A stretch of DNA of 64,000 nt from Xanthomonas pisi DSM 18956 (lineage in GTDB: Bacteria; Pseudomonadota; Gammaproteobacteria; Xanthomonadales; Xanthomonadaceae), in assembly GCF_001010415.1 (NCBI RefSeq), contig NZ_JPLE01000017.1:127615-191614 (forward strand), given 5' to 3'. Of this stretch, positions 10,741 to 20,705 are shown in pieces. The first letter of the stretch is position 1. Every line of letters begins with the position of its first letter. The translations under genes and the position numbers were made by a program. The notes under the pieces were generated by a model. That model saw only the letters and a program-made list of their open reading frames with translations, was not told the DNA's origin and did no database searches.

Positions 10741-13008
10741 TCAGAAACCGAAACTCAGGCTCGCCCAATACGCGCGACCGGGTTCGTTGTAGGTGGCTGC
10801 ACCCGCCGCACCGCCGGTGTTGTTGGTGCCTTCGCGGAACAACCGGGTGTCGAACAGATTGTCCACACCGACGCCCACGCTGACCTTGCGGGTGATCCGG
10901 TAACGCGCACTGACGCCCCACAGATCGTAGGGGTCGCGCGTGTCGGGGGCGATGGCACCGCCGCTGGTGCTCGATTGCGTGGCCGATTCCTGCTTGCCGT
11001 AGAAGGTCCCGGTGAGCAGCAGCGACACCGCCTGGGTCGGCTGCCAATCCAGCGTGGTGTTGACCGTGTATTCCGGGATCACCGACAGCGGCTGATCGGT
11101 CGCGGTGTTCTTGTTCTCGATCATGTAGGTGACGTTAGTGTTCCACTTCAGCATGCCGCCCTGCTCGCCCAGCAGCGGCAACGTGAGATTGCCTTCCACG
11201 CCCTGCACGATCGCTTCCGATGCGTTGGTCCACTGGAATACCTGCCCGCGCCGGTCGACGGTGATACCGACCGGCGTCATACCGGCGACGATCTTGCCGT
11301 CGTAGGCATTGTGGAAGTACGTCAGCGACGCATGGTGGCCGCTCTGCGGCGCCCACTCGATGCCGATCTCCTTGTTGATGCTGGTCTCCGGATCGAGGTT
11401 GTCGTTGCCCTGGATATAGCAGCCCGAGCCGAGATTGGGGAACAGCACCGGGCAGCCATTGCCGCGCGTGTAGTACAGGTAATTGGCGTTGGACTGATAC
11501 AGGTTGGGCGCCTTGAAGGCGCGCGCGACACCGCCCTTGAGCAACCAGTCTTCGCCGAGTTTGTACTGCACGTTGAGGCTGGGGCTGAGGTTGTTGCCGA
11601 ACTGGCTGTGGTGATCCAGTCGCACACCGGGCGTGAGCGTCAGCCGCTCGCTGGCGTAGATGTTGTCTTCCAGATACACCGCGCTGAGCGTGGCCTCGCT
11701 GCGCGGGCTGCGCGTGCCGTTGGCAAGACCGGGAAAGCCGCCGCCGGCGCTCACCGTCTGCGACATCGAATACGCATCGCTGAGGCGGCTCTGGCGGCGC
11801 TCGAAGCCCAGCGTGAGCACCTGCTCGGCCCAGGCCTGCAACGGCATGTTGAACTCGCCATCGATAGTGAGGTTGTCGAGCGTGGCGGTGGAATCGAGCA
11901 GGCTGGCGGCAATGGAGCCTTCCGGCCCGCCGGCCAGGCCTTCGTTGAGGCGGGTATTGTCGGTGCCTTCATAGGCGGCGGTGAGGCGCGAGCTGCCGAG
12001 CGCCCAGGTGCCGCGATGGGTCAGCGAGGCGGTACGGCGGATCATGGTGTTGGTTTCGCTGCCGAACAGTGCGCCCAGATCGGCACCGGCCAGGCCATCG
12101 GCGCTGACCGCACGATCACCGGCGTACAGATTGCCCTGGCGGCTGAAGCCGGCATCGAGTTCGATCACCTGGCCTTCCATGGGATCCCAGCGCAGCAGGC
12201 CGTTGATGTCCTTGTTGCGCACACCCTCGCGCCCGGCCGGCGGAACCGCGGTGGCGCTGCTGGCAAAGCGGCGATTGAGCTCCAGCGCATCCGGATCGGT
12301 CTTGTTGAGGTTTCCATACAGGCGAAACGAGAACGTATCGGTCAACGGCCCGCTGAGCTGGAACCCGGCACGCTGGCCACCACCTTCGGCACCGTGCTGC
12401 GGTACCAGACCGAATACCGTCATCGAGCCGGTCAGGTCGCCGGTGGGCTTCTTGGTGATGATGTTGACCACGCCACCGGAGGCACCGGAGCCGTAACGCG
12501 CCGCCGCCGGGCCGCGCAGCACTTCGATGCGTTCTACCGCTTCGGCCGGCACCCAGTTGGTGTCACCGCGCGTATTGCGCTCGCCGCTGCGGCCCATGCG
12601 CACCGCATCGCGCGATCCCACCGGCTTGCCATCGACCAGAATCAACGTATTTTCCGGGCCCATGCCGCGCAAATCGATCTGGCGGTTATTGCCGTACTGG
12701 CCGGAGGCGCTGTTGCCGGTGAGGTTGACGCCCGGCATGGTGCGCAGCAACTGCGACAGATCGTTGACCGGCGGGCGCCGTTCGATGTCTTCGGCGGTGA
12801 TCACCGATGACCCCAAGGCCTGGCGTGCGATCTGCGCGGCGGTGACGTGCACGGTGTCCAGCGATTGCGGATCGGCCGCGGCGTCTTCGGCTGATGCGCT
12901 ACAAACGCAGCTGCTGCAACCGACCGCAATGGCCAGCACCAGCTGACGGTGGGACAACACGGGACGACGTGCAGGCGCAGACATCCATGGCCGGCGTGAT
13001 GCGGACAT
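10741..13008 (-). CDS. TonB-dependent siderophore receptor, FepA/PfeA-like
   Basis: A 755-residue outer-membrane receptor, probably for ferric enterobactin-type catecholates. Visible parts are an N-terminal signal region, a TonB-box-like LDTVHVTA and a plug with SQLLRTMPGVNLTGNS. The plug also contains QIDLRGMGPENTLILVDGKP and VERIEVLRGPAAARYGSGA. The barrel ends in YWASLSFGF. The DAVRMGRSGERNTRGDTNWV segment is characteristic of the FepA group. The ATG at 13008 has GAGAGG at proper distance; a TTG six bases upstream lies too close to that site. A Fur-like sequence is about 140 bases upstream, so iron repression is expected. It is transcribed with the esterase downstream. Confidence 0.9.
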   Translation of the reverse strand: MSASRRPWMSAPARRPVLSHRQLVLAIAVGCSSCVCSASAEDAAADPQSLDTVHVTAAQIARQALGSSVITAEDIERRPPVNDLSQLLRTMPGVNLTGNSASGQYGNNRQIDLRGMGPENTLILVDGKPVGSRDAVRMGRSGERNTRGDTNWVPAEAVERIEVLRGPAAARYGSGASGGVVNIITKKPTGDLTGSMTVFGLVPQHGAEGGGQRAGFQLSGPLTDTFSFRLYGNLNKTDPDALELNRRFASSATAVPPAGREGVRNKDINGLLRWDPMEGQVIELDAGFSRQGNLYAGDRAVSADGLAGADLGALFGSETNTMIRRTASLTHRGTWALGSSRLTAAYEGTDNTRLNEGLAGGPEGSIAASLLDSTATLDNLTIDGEFNMPLQAWAEQVLTLGFERRQSRLSDAYSMSQTVSAGGGFPGLANGTRSPRSEATLSAVYLEDNIYASERLTLTPGVRLDHHSQFGNNLSPSLNVQYKLGEDWLLKGGVARAFKAPNLYQSNANYLYYTRGNGCPVLFPNLGSGCYIQGNDNLDPETSINKEIGIEWAPQSGHHASLTYFHNAYDGKIVAGMTPVGITVDRRGQVFQWTNASEAIVQGVEGNLTLPLLGEQGGMLKWNTNVTYMIENKNTATDQPLSVIPEYTVNTTLDWQPTQAVSLLLTGTFYGKQESATQSSTSGGAIAPDTRDPYDLWGVSARYRITRKVSVGVGVDNLFDTRLFREGTNNTGGAAGAATYNEPGRAYWASLSFGF

Positions 13009-13390
13009 TCTCAAACCTCTCGACAGGAGATGGACCTCTGGCGACGGCTTGAGGTGATACGTGGGGGAGTGCTGCGTGCAGCAGGCGCACGATGCGCTTG
13101 CCAGGCGCTGACGCAGTCAGGACTGTCCGCACATTCTACACAGATGCGATTCATTCTCAAATAGAATGCCTGCGCCTGCGAAGCCCCATGCGGCTCTCGC
13201 GGGACAGGAGCAGCGCACGCATTGTCGCCACGCGGTGTGCACCGCTTTCAGGTCAGTGCGCGTGCCAGCTGTCTGCCGGTGCGGTTCTCGTGCGTGCGAT
13301 GTTCATCCAGCGCGGCAAACCGACGGCGGCGCTGGTGCTGCAATCGATGATGGAGGCCGCCTGCAACCGCTGCCGACTCCCTCGCACGGT
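13009..13390. other. Intergenic region upstream of the siderophore receptor
   Basis: About 380 bases with no gene that I can support. It holds the receptor leader and the Fur-like palindrome near 13145-13168; the rest, up to the gph stop, shows no recognisable element. Confidence 0.6.
13145..13168 (-). promoter_or_regulatory. Fur-like operator upstream of receptor and esterase
   Basis: On the minus strand TGAGAATGAATCGCA matches 10 of the 14 defined positions of the 7-1-7 Fur consensus TGATAATNATTATCA. It overlaps an exact inverted repeat, CATTCT-N5-AGAATG (13152-13168). The position, about 140 bases before the receptor start, is right for iron-dependent repression. The match is by eye. Confidence 0.6.
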
Positions 13391-14041
13391 TTACTTCAAC
13401 GCAAGCAGCTCGCGCATGTCATCCATGACCGCCACCGCGCCGGCGGTCTGCACATCGAAGCCGCGCAGATAGCCGTAGCGCACCATCGCCAGGGGCATTG
13501 CCGCTGCGTGTGCGGCAGCCGCATCCGTGGCCGAATCGCCGACCATCAGGCACTGCTGCGGTGTGTGCTGGAATTGCCTGGCCAGCTGCAGCAGCGGTGC
13601 CGGATCGGGTTTGCGCTGCGCCAGCGAATCGCCTCCGAGCACGCTGCTGAACTGCGATGCGATGCCCAGATGCTCCAGCAGCGGCGCGATAAACCGCGAC
13701 GGCTTGTTGGTGCACAACGCGAGCGTGGCGCCGGCCTCGCGCAACCCGGTCAATGCCTCGCCGACACCGGAATAGAGCTGCGGGTTATGCAGCAGGCAGG
13801 CTTCGTAATGACGCATCATCACCGGCATCTCGGTATCGGCGTCATGGGTACCGCCGGCTTCGCGCAGGGCGGTGGCGAGCAGCACGTGCACGCCTTCGCC
13901 GATCCAGCCGCGGATCGTCGCCTCGCTGAACTGCTGCAGCCCGAGTTCCTGCAAGGTGGCATTGAGCGCTTCGGCGATATTGGGTGCGCTGTCCACCAGC
14001 GTGCCATCCAGGTCGAAGATCACCAGCGGATACGGAAACAT
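13391..14041 (-). CDS. gph: Phosphoglycolate phosphatase
   Basis: HAD-superfamily phosphatase of 216 residues that removes 2-phosphoglycolate, a by-product of DNA 3'-end repair. It shows the four HAD motifs: FDLDGTLVDSAPN at the start, a Thr in LCTNKPSRF, Lys in QRKPDPAPL and the acidic VGDSATDAAAA. The alpha-helical cap lies between motifs one and two. I choose the ATG at 14041; a GTG six bases earlier would add two residues. It lies downstream of dinB on the same strand, with a 271-base gap. The Gph function is the usual one for this length and motif set, though other HAD phosphatases share it. Confidence 0.85.
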   Translation of the reverse strand: MFPYPLVIFDLDGTLVDSAPNIAEALNATLQELGLQQFSEATIRGWIGEGVHVLLATALREAGGTHDADTEMPVMMRHYEACLLHNPQLYSGVGEALTGLREAGATLALCTNKPSRFIAPLLEHLGIASQFSSVLGGDSLAQRKPDPAPLLQLARQFQHTPQQCLMVGDSATDAAAAHAAAMPLAMVRYGYLRGFDVQTAGAVAVMDDMRELLALK

Positions 14042-14312
14042 GCGCACAGTCTCGTTGGGGAGCGGCCTGCAGTGTAAGAGCGGCAGGATTCAGAGCGCGT
14101 CAGCGTGCGCGGTGGAGATGCTGCATGCAACAGGCCAAGAGCGGCCAACCAAACGTAGCGAGCAGCCATCTGGTGGGTGTGGACGGTGCGCTTAGAACCG
14201 CGGTCCACGAGTGATACATGCAGCAGCGAGCACCGGACATGCCCGCCTGGCGGTGGACACAATCGTTACGTGAGCCGCTCTACCACACGGCACCTCGGGC
14301 ATGAGGCCGCAT

Positions 14313-15392
14313 TCACTGCGCCGGCGGCATCTCGCCGAACAACTCTCCCTGCACCGCGCCTTCGTCGGCATCGCTGAAACCGCTCAGCCCCACGCCGACC
14401 AGGCGATAGCGCGTCTCGTCGGGCAGCTCCACGCGTCGGGTCAGCGCCAATGCAATCTGCGCCAATGCGTCCAGCGACGCGGGCGGCTGCTCCGGTGTGT
14501 AGGAGCGGGTCAGGATGCGAAAGTGCGAGGTCTTCAGCTTCAGCACCACCGTGCGCCCGATCCGTTCGGTGCGCCGCGTGGCAAGCCAGGTTTTTTCGGC
14601 CAGGCGCAGGATGTGCGGATCCAGTGCATCGAGCGCCAGATCCTCGCTGAAGGTGTCCTCCGAGGACACCGACTGCACTTCCTGATCCGGTTCCACCGGG
14701 CGTTCGTCGATGCCGCGCGCGCGGCGATACAGGCTATGTCCGAAGCTGCCGAAATGCGCCTGCAATTCTTCCAGCGGGCGCAGTCGCAGATCGGCCACGG
14801 TGACGATGCCCAACGCCGCCAGCTTGCCGTCCATCACCTTGCCCACGCCGGGAATGCGATTGACCTTGAGCGGCAGCAGGAACGCATCCACGCGACTGGG
14901 TGCGATGACGAACTGGCCATCTGGCTTGCGCCAGTCGGAGGCGATCTTGGCCAGGAACTTGTTCGGCGCGATGCCGGCCGATGCAGTGAGCTGGGTTTCG
15001 TCGCGGATCTGGCTGCGGATCAGCTGCGCGATTTCGGTGGCCAGCTGCATGCCGGTCTTGGCTTGGGTGACATCCAGATAGGCTTCGTCCAGGGACAGCG
15101 GCTCGACCAGATCGGTATGCCGATGAAAGATCTCGCGCACCTGTCGCGACACCGCCTTGTAGCGCGCAAAATCCGGCGGCACGAACACCGCATCCGGGCA
15201 GAGCCGCTCGGCGCGCAACGCCGGCATCGCCGAGCGAATGCCGAAGGTACGTGCCTCGTAGGAGGCGGCGCAGACCACCGAGCGCGCGCCGCGCCAGGCC
15301 ACCACCACCGGCTTGCCGCGCAGGCCGGGATCGTCACGTTGCTCCACGGACGCGTAGAACGCATCCATGTCCACGTGCACGATCTTGCGCAT
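14313..15392 (-). CDS. dinB: DNA polymerase IV (Y-family)
   Basis: Error-prone translesion polymerase of 359 residues. The palm and fingers are clear: HVDMDAFYASVEQRDDP at the N-terminus, SYEARTFGIRSAMP, and the catalytic LSLDEAYLDVT with its two acidic residues. Next come SAGIAPNKFLAKIASD, an RIPGVGKVMDGKL helix-hairpin-helix thumb and a little-finger domain. The extreme C-terminus lacks an obvious beta-clamp motif apart from QGELFGE, which may serve. The ATG at 15392 is preferred over an adjacent TTG. I saw no LexA box upstream by eye, so its damage control here is open. Confidence 0.94.
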   Translation of the reverse strand: MRKIVHVDMDAFYASVEQRDDPGLRGKPVVVAWRGARSVVCAASYEARTFGIRSAMPALRAERLCPDAVFVPPDFARYKAVSRQVREIFHRHTDLVEPLSLDEAYLDVTQAKTGMQLATEIAQLIRSQIRDETQLTASAGIAPNKFLAKIASDWRKPDGQFVIAPSRVDAFLLPLKVNRIPGVGKVMDGKLAALGIVTVADLRLRPLEELQAHFGSFGHSLYRRARGIDERPVEPDQEVQSVSSEDTFSEDLALDALDPHILRLAEKTWLATRRTERIGRTVVLKLKTSHFRILTRSYTPEQPPASLDALAQIALALTRRVELPDETRYRLVGVGLSGFSDADEGAVQGELFGEMPPAQ

Positions 15393-15734
15393 CAAGCTGG
15401 CGTCTCTCCACTCAGGATGCGGCCATGATAAAGCAGCCGCGTCTCACGCCATGATCCAGTAGCAACGGGAAAGCGGCGCGAAACGGGCGCGACCGCCGCC
15501 GGCATGGACATTGCCTTCAGCCCTGGACCACCACGCTTTTGCACCTCATCCGGCCGTTGGCCATGACCGGATGGCGTGCAAAGGCGCGAGCTACCGAGCC
15601 TCCACAGTGTGCACCGCACCCTGCAATCGCCTGAAAACAGCACGCATGCGTACGGATAAAACGTTTGATTGAACCGCGCCGGCTCATGCACCCTTGCCGG
15701 CTTCGCCATTCGCTCCTTGCAGGACACGTTTGTG
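15393..15734. other. Divergent intergenic region dinB/fabA
   Basis: About 340 bases between divergent genes. It must contain promoters for dinB and for fabA-fabB, but I could not identify convincing -10/-35 pairs, a LexA box or a FabR/FadR-like operator by eye. Confidence 0.5.
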
Positions 15735-16250
15735 ATGACTCGTCAAAGTGCGTATTCGCGCGACCAATTGCTGGCCAGCGCGCGCGGGGAATTGTTCGGG
15801 CCCGACAGCGGCCGGCTGCCGAACGACCCGATGCTGATGTTCGACCGCATCACCGAGATCAACGACAGCGGCGGCGCGCATGGCAAGGGCGTGATCCGCG
15901 CCGAGCTGGATGTTCGCCCGGACCTGTGGTTCTTCGGTTGCCACTTCATCGGCGACCCGGTGATGCCCGGCTGCCTGGGGCTGGATGCGATGTGGCAGCT
16001 GACCGGCTTTTTCCTGACCTGGATCGGCGCGCCCGGTCGCGGACGCGCGCTGGGTTGCGGGGAGGTCAAGTTCACCGGTCAGGTATTGCCGAGCGCCAAA
16101 CTGGTGAGCTACGAGATCGATGTCAGCCGCGTGATCAACCGCAAGCTGGTGATGGCGCAAAGCGATGCACGCATGCTGGTGGACGGGCGCGAGATCTACA
16201 CCGCCAAGGATCTGCGCGTGGGCATGTTCACTTCGACGGAGAACTTCTGA
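15735..16250 (+). CDS. fabA: 3-hydroxydecanoyl-ACP dehydratase/isomerase FabA
   Basis: Bifunctional dehydratase and isomerase that introduces the cis double bond in unsaturated fatty acid synthesis. The 171-residue protein has the catalytic His70 ([14 protein letters not shown]) and Asp84 (CLGLDAMWQ) at the same positions as E. coli FabA, and the conserved TSTENF end. The ATG at 15735 gives the normal length. It overlaps the fabB start by one base (TGATG), so FabA and FabB are made together and act in sequence: FabA makes cis-3-decenoyl-ACP and FabB elongates it. Confidence 0.96.
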   Translation: MTRQSAYSRDQLLASARGELFGPDSGRLPNDPMLMFDRITEINDSGGAHGKGVIRAELDVRPDLWFFGCHFIGDPVMPGCLGLDAMWQLTGFFLTWIGAPGRGRALGCGEVKFTGQVLPSAKLVSYEIDVSRVINRKLVMAQSDARMLVDGREIYTAKDLRVGMFTSTENF

Positions 16251-17458
16251 TGCGTCGTGTCGTCGTCACCGGAATGGGCATCAATTCGTGTCTGGGCAAC
16301 GATCTGGACACCGTCTCCACCGCATTGCGTGAGAGCCGCTCGGGCATCACTGCATTGCCCGATCACGCCGACGCCGGTCTGCGCAGCCAGGTGGGCGGCG
16401 CGGTGGCGCTGGATCTGGACAGCCTGATCGACCGCAAGCTCAAACGCTTCATGGGCGATGCCTGCGCGTACGCGTATCTGGCCATGCGCGATGCCATCGC
16501 CGATGCGGGCCTGAGCGCCGAACAGGTCAGCGATTTGCGCACCGGGGTGATTGCCGGCTCTGGTGGCGGGTCCAGTCAATGGCAGGTGGAAACCGCCGAC
16601 CTGCTGCGCAACCGTGGCGTGCGCAAGGTGGGCCCGTACATGGTGCCGCGCACGATGTGTTCGGCGGTCTCCGCCTCGCTGGCCACTGCGTTCAAGATCC
16701 GCGGCCTGAGCTATTCGCTGTCGGCCGCCTGTGCGACCTCGGCGCATTGCATCGGCGCGGCCGCGGATCTGATCCGGCACGGCGCGCAGGATGTGATGTT
16801 CGCCGGCGGCGGCGAAGAACTGCACTGGACCATGAGCGTGATGTTCGATGCGATGGGCGCGCTGTCCACCGGCTTCAACGATCGCCCGGCAGTGGCCTCA
16901 CGTCCCTACGATGCGCAGCGCGACGGTTTCGTCATCGGCAGCGGCGGCGGCATGCTGGTGCTGGAAGACTACGACCACGCCATCGCACGCGGCGCACGCA
17001 TCCATGCCGAACTGCTCGGCTATGGCGTGACTTCCGATGGTGCCGACATGGTGGCGCCCAGCGGCGAAGGTGCGGTGCGCTGCATGCACATGGCCATGCA
17101 GGGGCTGGATCGCCCGATCGATTACCTCAACACCCACGGCACCTCCACACCATTGGGCGATGTCACCGAACTGGGCGCCGTGCGCGAGGTGTTCGGCGAC
17201 AACGTGCCGCCGCTGTCGTCGACCAAGGCGCTGTCGGGCCATTCGCTGGGCGCAGCCAGCGTGCACGAGGCGATCTACAGCCTGCTGATGTTGCGCGACG
17301 GGTTCATGGCCGGCTCGGCGCATATCGACGAACTCGATCCGCGCGCCGAAGGTTTCCCGATCCTGCGGCAAACCCAGGAAGCGAGCCTGCACACGGTGAT
17401 GTCCAACAGCTTCGGCTTTGGGGGCACCAACGGCACGCTGGTGTTCGGGCGGGTGTAA
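16250..17458 (+). CDS. fabB: 3-oxoacyl-ACP synthase I FabB
   Basis: Condensing enzyme of 402 residues that elongates acyl-ACP and is needed for unsaturated fatty acids. The Cys-His-His triad is visible: Cys161 in [10 protein letters not shown], the His in [11 protein letters not shown] and the His in ALSGHSLGA. The Gly-rich [14 protein letters not shown]-terminus is also typical. It starts on the ATG overlapping the fabA stop, so it depends on fabA translation. The symbol fabB rather than fabF is supported by the operon with fabA. Confidence 0.95.
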   Translation: MRRVVVTGMGINSCLGNDLDTVSTALRESRSGITALPDHADAGLRSQVGGAVALDLDSLIDRKLKRFMGDACAYAYLAMRDAIADAGLSAEQVSDLRTGVIAGSGGGSSQWQVETADLLRNRGVRKVGPYMVPRTMCSAVSASLATAFKIRGLSYSLSAACATSAHCIGAAADLIRHGAQDVMFAGGGEELHWTMSVMFDAMGALSTGFNDRPAVASRPYDAQRDGFVIGSGGGMLVLEDYDHAIARGARIHAELLGYGVTSDGADMVAPSGEGAVRCMHMAMQGLDRPIDYLNTHGTSTPLGDVTELGAVREVFGDNVPPLSSTKALSGHSLGAASVHEAIYSLLMLRDGFMAGSAHIDELDPRAEGFPILRQTQEASLHTVMSNSFGFGGTNGTLVFGRV

Positions 17459-17463
17459 TGGCT

Positions 17464-17497
17464 GGTGCCACCACCGCGATCACGCTGCGGTGGCACC
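17464..17497 (+). terminator. Possible terminator hairpin after fabB
   Basis: GGTGCCACC (17464-17472) and GGTGGCACC (17489-17497) can pair over a 16-base loop just after the fabB stop. There is no T-run, so this is only a candidate. Confidence 0.35.
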
Positions 17498-17676
17498 GGT
17501 TGCGGCGATGACACAAACGCGCCGATAACACAGTGACGGCCAGGGTGTTGCACGCAATCGGGCGAGACTGCGGGCCAGGCGCGGCAACCTGAGGTTTGCG
17601 CGGTTCGTACCGCCACCAGGCGCCCGCCACACGGACCTGCCAAGTGCATGCCAGACCTCGTTCGACGCACCGCCGG

Positions 17677-18447
17677 CTAACGATCTTGCTGGTCGCGACT
17701 TTTTCGCTCCCGAACCGATTGCTCGTAGTCGATGCGTTCCTGGTCGATACAACTCTGTAAGCCACTGTTCTGGCCTGGTGAGCTTTCACACCGTTGCCGG
17801 ACCGATTGATCGTAGTCGCTGCGTGCCTGGGAGATACAACTCTGCACGGCACTGTCCTGGCTTCCCGAGCGTTCGCATCTATGTATTTTTTCGTCCCGCC
17901 TATCGGCGTCCAACCGATTCAGCGCAGCCCGATCGATCACGGCGCGCTCGCGTTGGGTGCGCTCGGTCTCTGCCCGTGTTTGGGCCTTGGCGCGTCTTGC
18001 CATGGACTGCACTCCGTCCGCCGGCACGCCCTCGCCAGGTGCCAGGAGCTCCAGTGGCAGCGCGTCCCCAGGCGTGTGATCACGCCAGAACGCACGTTCG
18101 CTCTCGACCGTCCACTCGCGGCCGCGATAGTGCGTGTCCCAGTAGGCGTCCAGCGAGAACTTCACTTTCGGCACCACGCGCGTCAGGGCACCGTGATTGA
18201 GCACGATTGACGTCGCAGGAATCCAACCACGTGCCTCCGGTGAACGCACGTCGCACCAGGTGCCGCTGTCGAGACAACCATAGACCTGAATCGCAGTACC
18301 GGGCTGAACTTCGCCCACACGTCGATACTCTTCAGCAGGCCCGGCGCGCAGGCCAACCAGACCGTTGGCGTGGCCGGCGTGCTGCGCCCAAACCGGCAGG
18401 GCCACGGCCATCAGCCATAGCACACTCCATGACAAACGTCGCTGCAT
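17677..18447 (-). CDS. Exported SH3-domain protein with tandem Cys repeats
   Basis: A 256-residue exported protein of unknown function. After a signal peptide (residues 1-22, ending near PVWAQ) comes a bacterial SH3 fold: GLVGLRAGPAEEYRRVGEVQ, IQVYGCLDSGTWCDVRS and GWIPATSIV. These features point to peptidoglycan or envelope binding. A charged helical linker follows, rich in Arg, Glu and Ala. The end consists of two tandem 29-residue modules (191-219 and 220-248), each with two cysteines (CE...SC) and the core DY-Q-SVR-R. AAGGAG precedes the start. No partner gene is evident on either side; the M3 peptidase upstream is on the same strand but distinct in function. Confidence 0.8.
   Translation of the reverse strand: MQRRLSWSVLWLMAVALPVWAQHAGHANGLVGLRAGPAEEYRRVGEVQPGTAIQVYGCLDSGTWCDVRSPEARGWIPATSIVLNHGALTRVVPKVKFSLDAYWDTHYRGREWTVESERAFWRDHTPGDALPLELLAPGEGVPADGVQSMARRAKAQTRAETERTQRERAVIDRAALNRLDADRRDEKIHRCERSGSQDSAVQSCISQARSDYDQSVRQRCESSPGQNSGLQSCIDQERIDYEQSVRERKSRDQQDR
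17704..17877 (-). repeat. Tandem 87-base repeat encoding a Cys module
   Basis: Two adjacent 87-base units (17791-17877 and 17704-17790) encode 29-residue modules that share 18 of 29 residues, including both cysteines. The divergence shows an old duplication, not a recent one. Confidence 0.8.
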
Positions 18448-18587
18448 TGCGCTCTCCTTGTGCCCTATTCCACTGCACACTGCGCCTCACCAAGAGGCGT
18501 CACGTCGCGTTTATAAGACAGCTCACCTCAATGCAATGCGAACGCCGTAGCGGCCGGTAGCAGGTGACGACTGCGCAACGGGCGCCA

Positions 18588-20612
18588 TCAGCCCGCCATG
18601 CCGTTGTGCCGCAGCAATGCGTCGATGCTCGGCGCGCGCCCCCGGAAAGCCCGGAAGTTGTCGGCCGCACTGCGGCTGCCACCGCGCGACAACACTTCAT
18701 GACGAAAACGTGCGCCGGTGTCAGCGACCTGTTCGGGCGCCTCTTCGAATGCTGCATAGGCATCGGCACTGAGGACTTCGGCCCATTTGTAACTGTAATA
18801 GCCGGCTGCATAGCCGCCCGCAAAGATGTGGCTGAACTGATGCGTGAAGCGATTCCACGCCGGCGGCCGATTGACCGCCACTTCATCGCGCACGCGTTCG
18901 ATGAGTTGCAGCACGCTATCTTGTGTTGGATCAAAGCTGCTGTGCAGCTGCATGTCGAACAAGGCGAATTCCAGCTGGCGCACGGTGAACATGCCGCTCT
19001 GGAAATTACGCGCAGCCAGCAGCCGATCGAACAGGTTGCGCGGCAGCGGTTCGCCGGTCTGCACGTGCGCGGTCATCGCCTGCACGCGCTCCCATTCCCA
19101 GCAGAAGTTCTCCATGAACTGGCTGGGCAGCTCCACCGCGTCCCATTCCACGCCATTGATGCCGGCCACACCCAGCTCGCCGATGCGGGTGAGCAACTGA
19201 TGCAGGCCATGGCCCATTTCATGGAACAGCGTGGTGACCTCGCCATGCCGGAAGGTGGCTGGTGTCTCGCCACTGCCGCGGCCAAAGTTGCACACCAGAT
19301 ACACCAGCGGCGTCTGCGTACCATTGGCGGTCTCGCGGCGGTTGCGGCAATCGTCCATCCACGCGCCACCGCGCTTGCCTTCGCGCGCGTACAGATCCAG
19401 GTAGAACTGGCCAACCAGCTCGCCTTGCGTATCTTCCAGACGATAGAAGCGCACATCCTCATGCCAGACCGGCGCGCTATCGGGTTTGACGGTCAGTCCA
19501 TACAGGCTGTGGATCACATCGAACAGACCCGCCAGCACTTTCGGCTCGGTGAAGTACTGCTTCACCTCCTGCTCGGAGAAGCTGTAACGCGCCTGCTTGA
19601 GTTTTTCAGAGACGTAGAACAGATCCCACGCCTGCAGTTCATCCAAGCCCAGCTCGTCGCGGGCGAAGGCTTCCAGCTCGGCACGGTCGCGTTGCGCATA
19701 CGGCTTGGCGCGCGCGGCCAGATCGCGCAGAAAGCCCATTACTTCATCGGGGCTTTGCGCCATCTTGGTGGCGACCGAATACTCCGCATAACTGGCAAAC
19801 CCGAGCAGCTGCGCCAGCTCGGCGCGCAGCGCGAGAATGCGATCGATGTTGCCGCTGTTGTCCAGCGCAGCATCGCCAAATTCGGAGGCGCGCTCGGCAT
19901 TGGCGCGATACAGGCGCGCGCGCACCTCGCGATTGTCCGCATCGGTCTGCACCGGCAGATAGCACGGCATCTGCAAGGTGAGCTTCCATCCCGGCACACC
20001 GTCTTTTTCCGCAGCAGCGCGCGCGGCGGCGACCACTTCGGCAGGCAGGCCGGACAGTTCGTTTTCGTCTTCGGTCACGTACGCCCATGCATCAGTGGCG
20101 TCCAGCACGTTCTGCGAAAACTTGGCCGCCAATGCCGACAGTTCTTCCTGGATTTGCGCAAAGCGCGCCTTGGCGTCGTCATCGAGCTCGGCGCCGCCCA
20201 GGCGGAAATCGCGCAGCGCGTTTTCCAGCACCTTGCGCCGCGCGGCGTCGTAGTGCGCCGCTTCCGGCGCTTCGGCCAGCGCCTTGTACTGCGCATACAG
20301 CGCCAGATTCTGGCCCAGCGCGCTGCCGAAGCGGCTCACCTTGGGCAGATTGCTGTTGTAGGCCTCGCGCAGCTCGGGCGTGTTCATCACCGCCTGCAGA
20401 TGGCCGACCTGGCCCCATGCGCGCCACAAGCGCTCGGTGGCATCGTCCAGCGGCACCACAAAACTGTCCCAGCGCACCGGGCTGACCTGTTCGGCCGCCT
20501 TCACCGCCGCCTCGGCCTCGGCGAGCAATTGGTCGATCGCCGGGCCCACGTGTTCGGGGCGGATCGCATCGAAGGACGGCAGTCCGGACAGATCGAGCAG
20601 CGGGTTGGTCAT
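18588..20612 (-). CDS. prlC: M3 family oligopeptidase A
   Basis: Cytoplasmic zinc metallopeptidase of 674 residues that degrades short peptides, including cleaved signal peptides. The thermolysin-like zinc site is at His464-Glu465-x-x-His468 (TLFHEMGHGLHQ). The third ligand should be the Glu in GINGVEWDAVELPSQ, as in the M3 family. The late AGGYAAGYYSYKWAEVLSAD segment, which lines the substrate channel, is also conserved. The start at 20612 (MTNPLLDLSGLPSFDAI) matches the family. Length is normal. It sits alone, with the cysteine-synthase-like gene 93 bases upstream on the same strand. Confidence 0.93.
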   Translation of the reverse strand: MTNPLLDLSGLPSFDAIRPEHVGPAIDQLLAEAEAAVKAAEQVSPVRWDSFVVPLDDATERLWRAWGQVGHLQAVMNTPELREAYNSNLPKVSRFGSALGQNLALYAQYKALAEAPEAAHYDAARRKVLENALRDFRLGGAELDDDAKARFAQIQEELSALAAKFSQNVLDATDAWAYVTEDENELSGLPAEVVAAARAAAEKDGVPGWKLTLQMPCYLPVQTDADNREVRARLYRANAERASEFGDAALDNSGNIDRILALRAELAQLLGFASYAEYSVATKMAQSPDEVMGFLRDLAARAKPYAQRDRAELEAFARDELGLDELQAWDLFYVSEKLKQARYSFSEQEVKQYFTEPKVLAGLFDVIHSLYGLTVKPDSAPVWHEDVRFYRLEDTQGELVGQFYLDLYAREGKRGGAWMDDCRNRRETANGTQTPLVYLVCNFGRGSGETPATFRHGEVTTLFHEMGHGLHQLLTRIGELGVAGINGVEWDAVELPSQFMENFCWEWERVQAMTAHVQTGEPLPRNLFDRLLAARNFQSGMFTVRQLEFALFDMQLHSSFDPTQDSVLQLIERVRDEVAVNRPPAWNRFTHQFSHIFAGGYAAGYYSYKWAEVLSADAYAAFEEAPEQVADTGARFRHEVLSRGGSRSAADNFRAFRGRAPSIDALLRHNGMAG

Positions 20613-20705
20613 GGGGCGCTCCGGCGGTGGACTGGATCAGGGATGACGAGATGTCTGGTGGCAGGTGCCGACGCCAGGCGCGTCAGCACGCTTGTGATAT
20701 GGCGA

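Noticed and set aside
10507..12810. A 767-codon plus-strand frame over the siderophore receptor
   Set aside because: Composition is that of reversed receptor codons; the minus-strand receptor has complete plug and barrel motifs.
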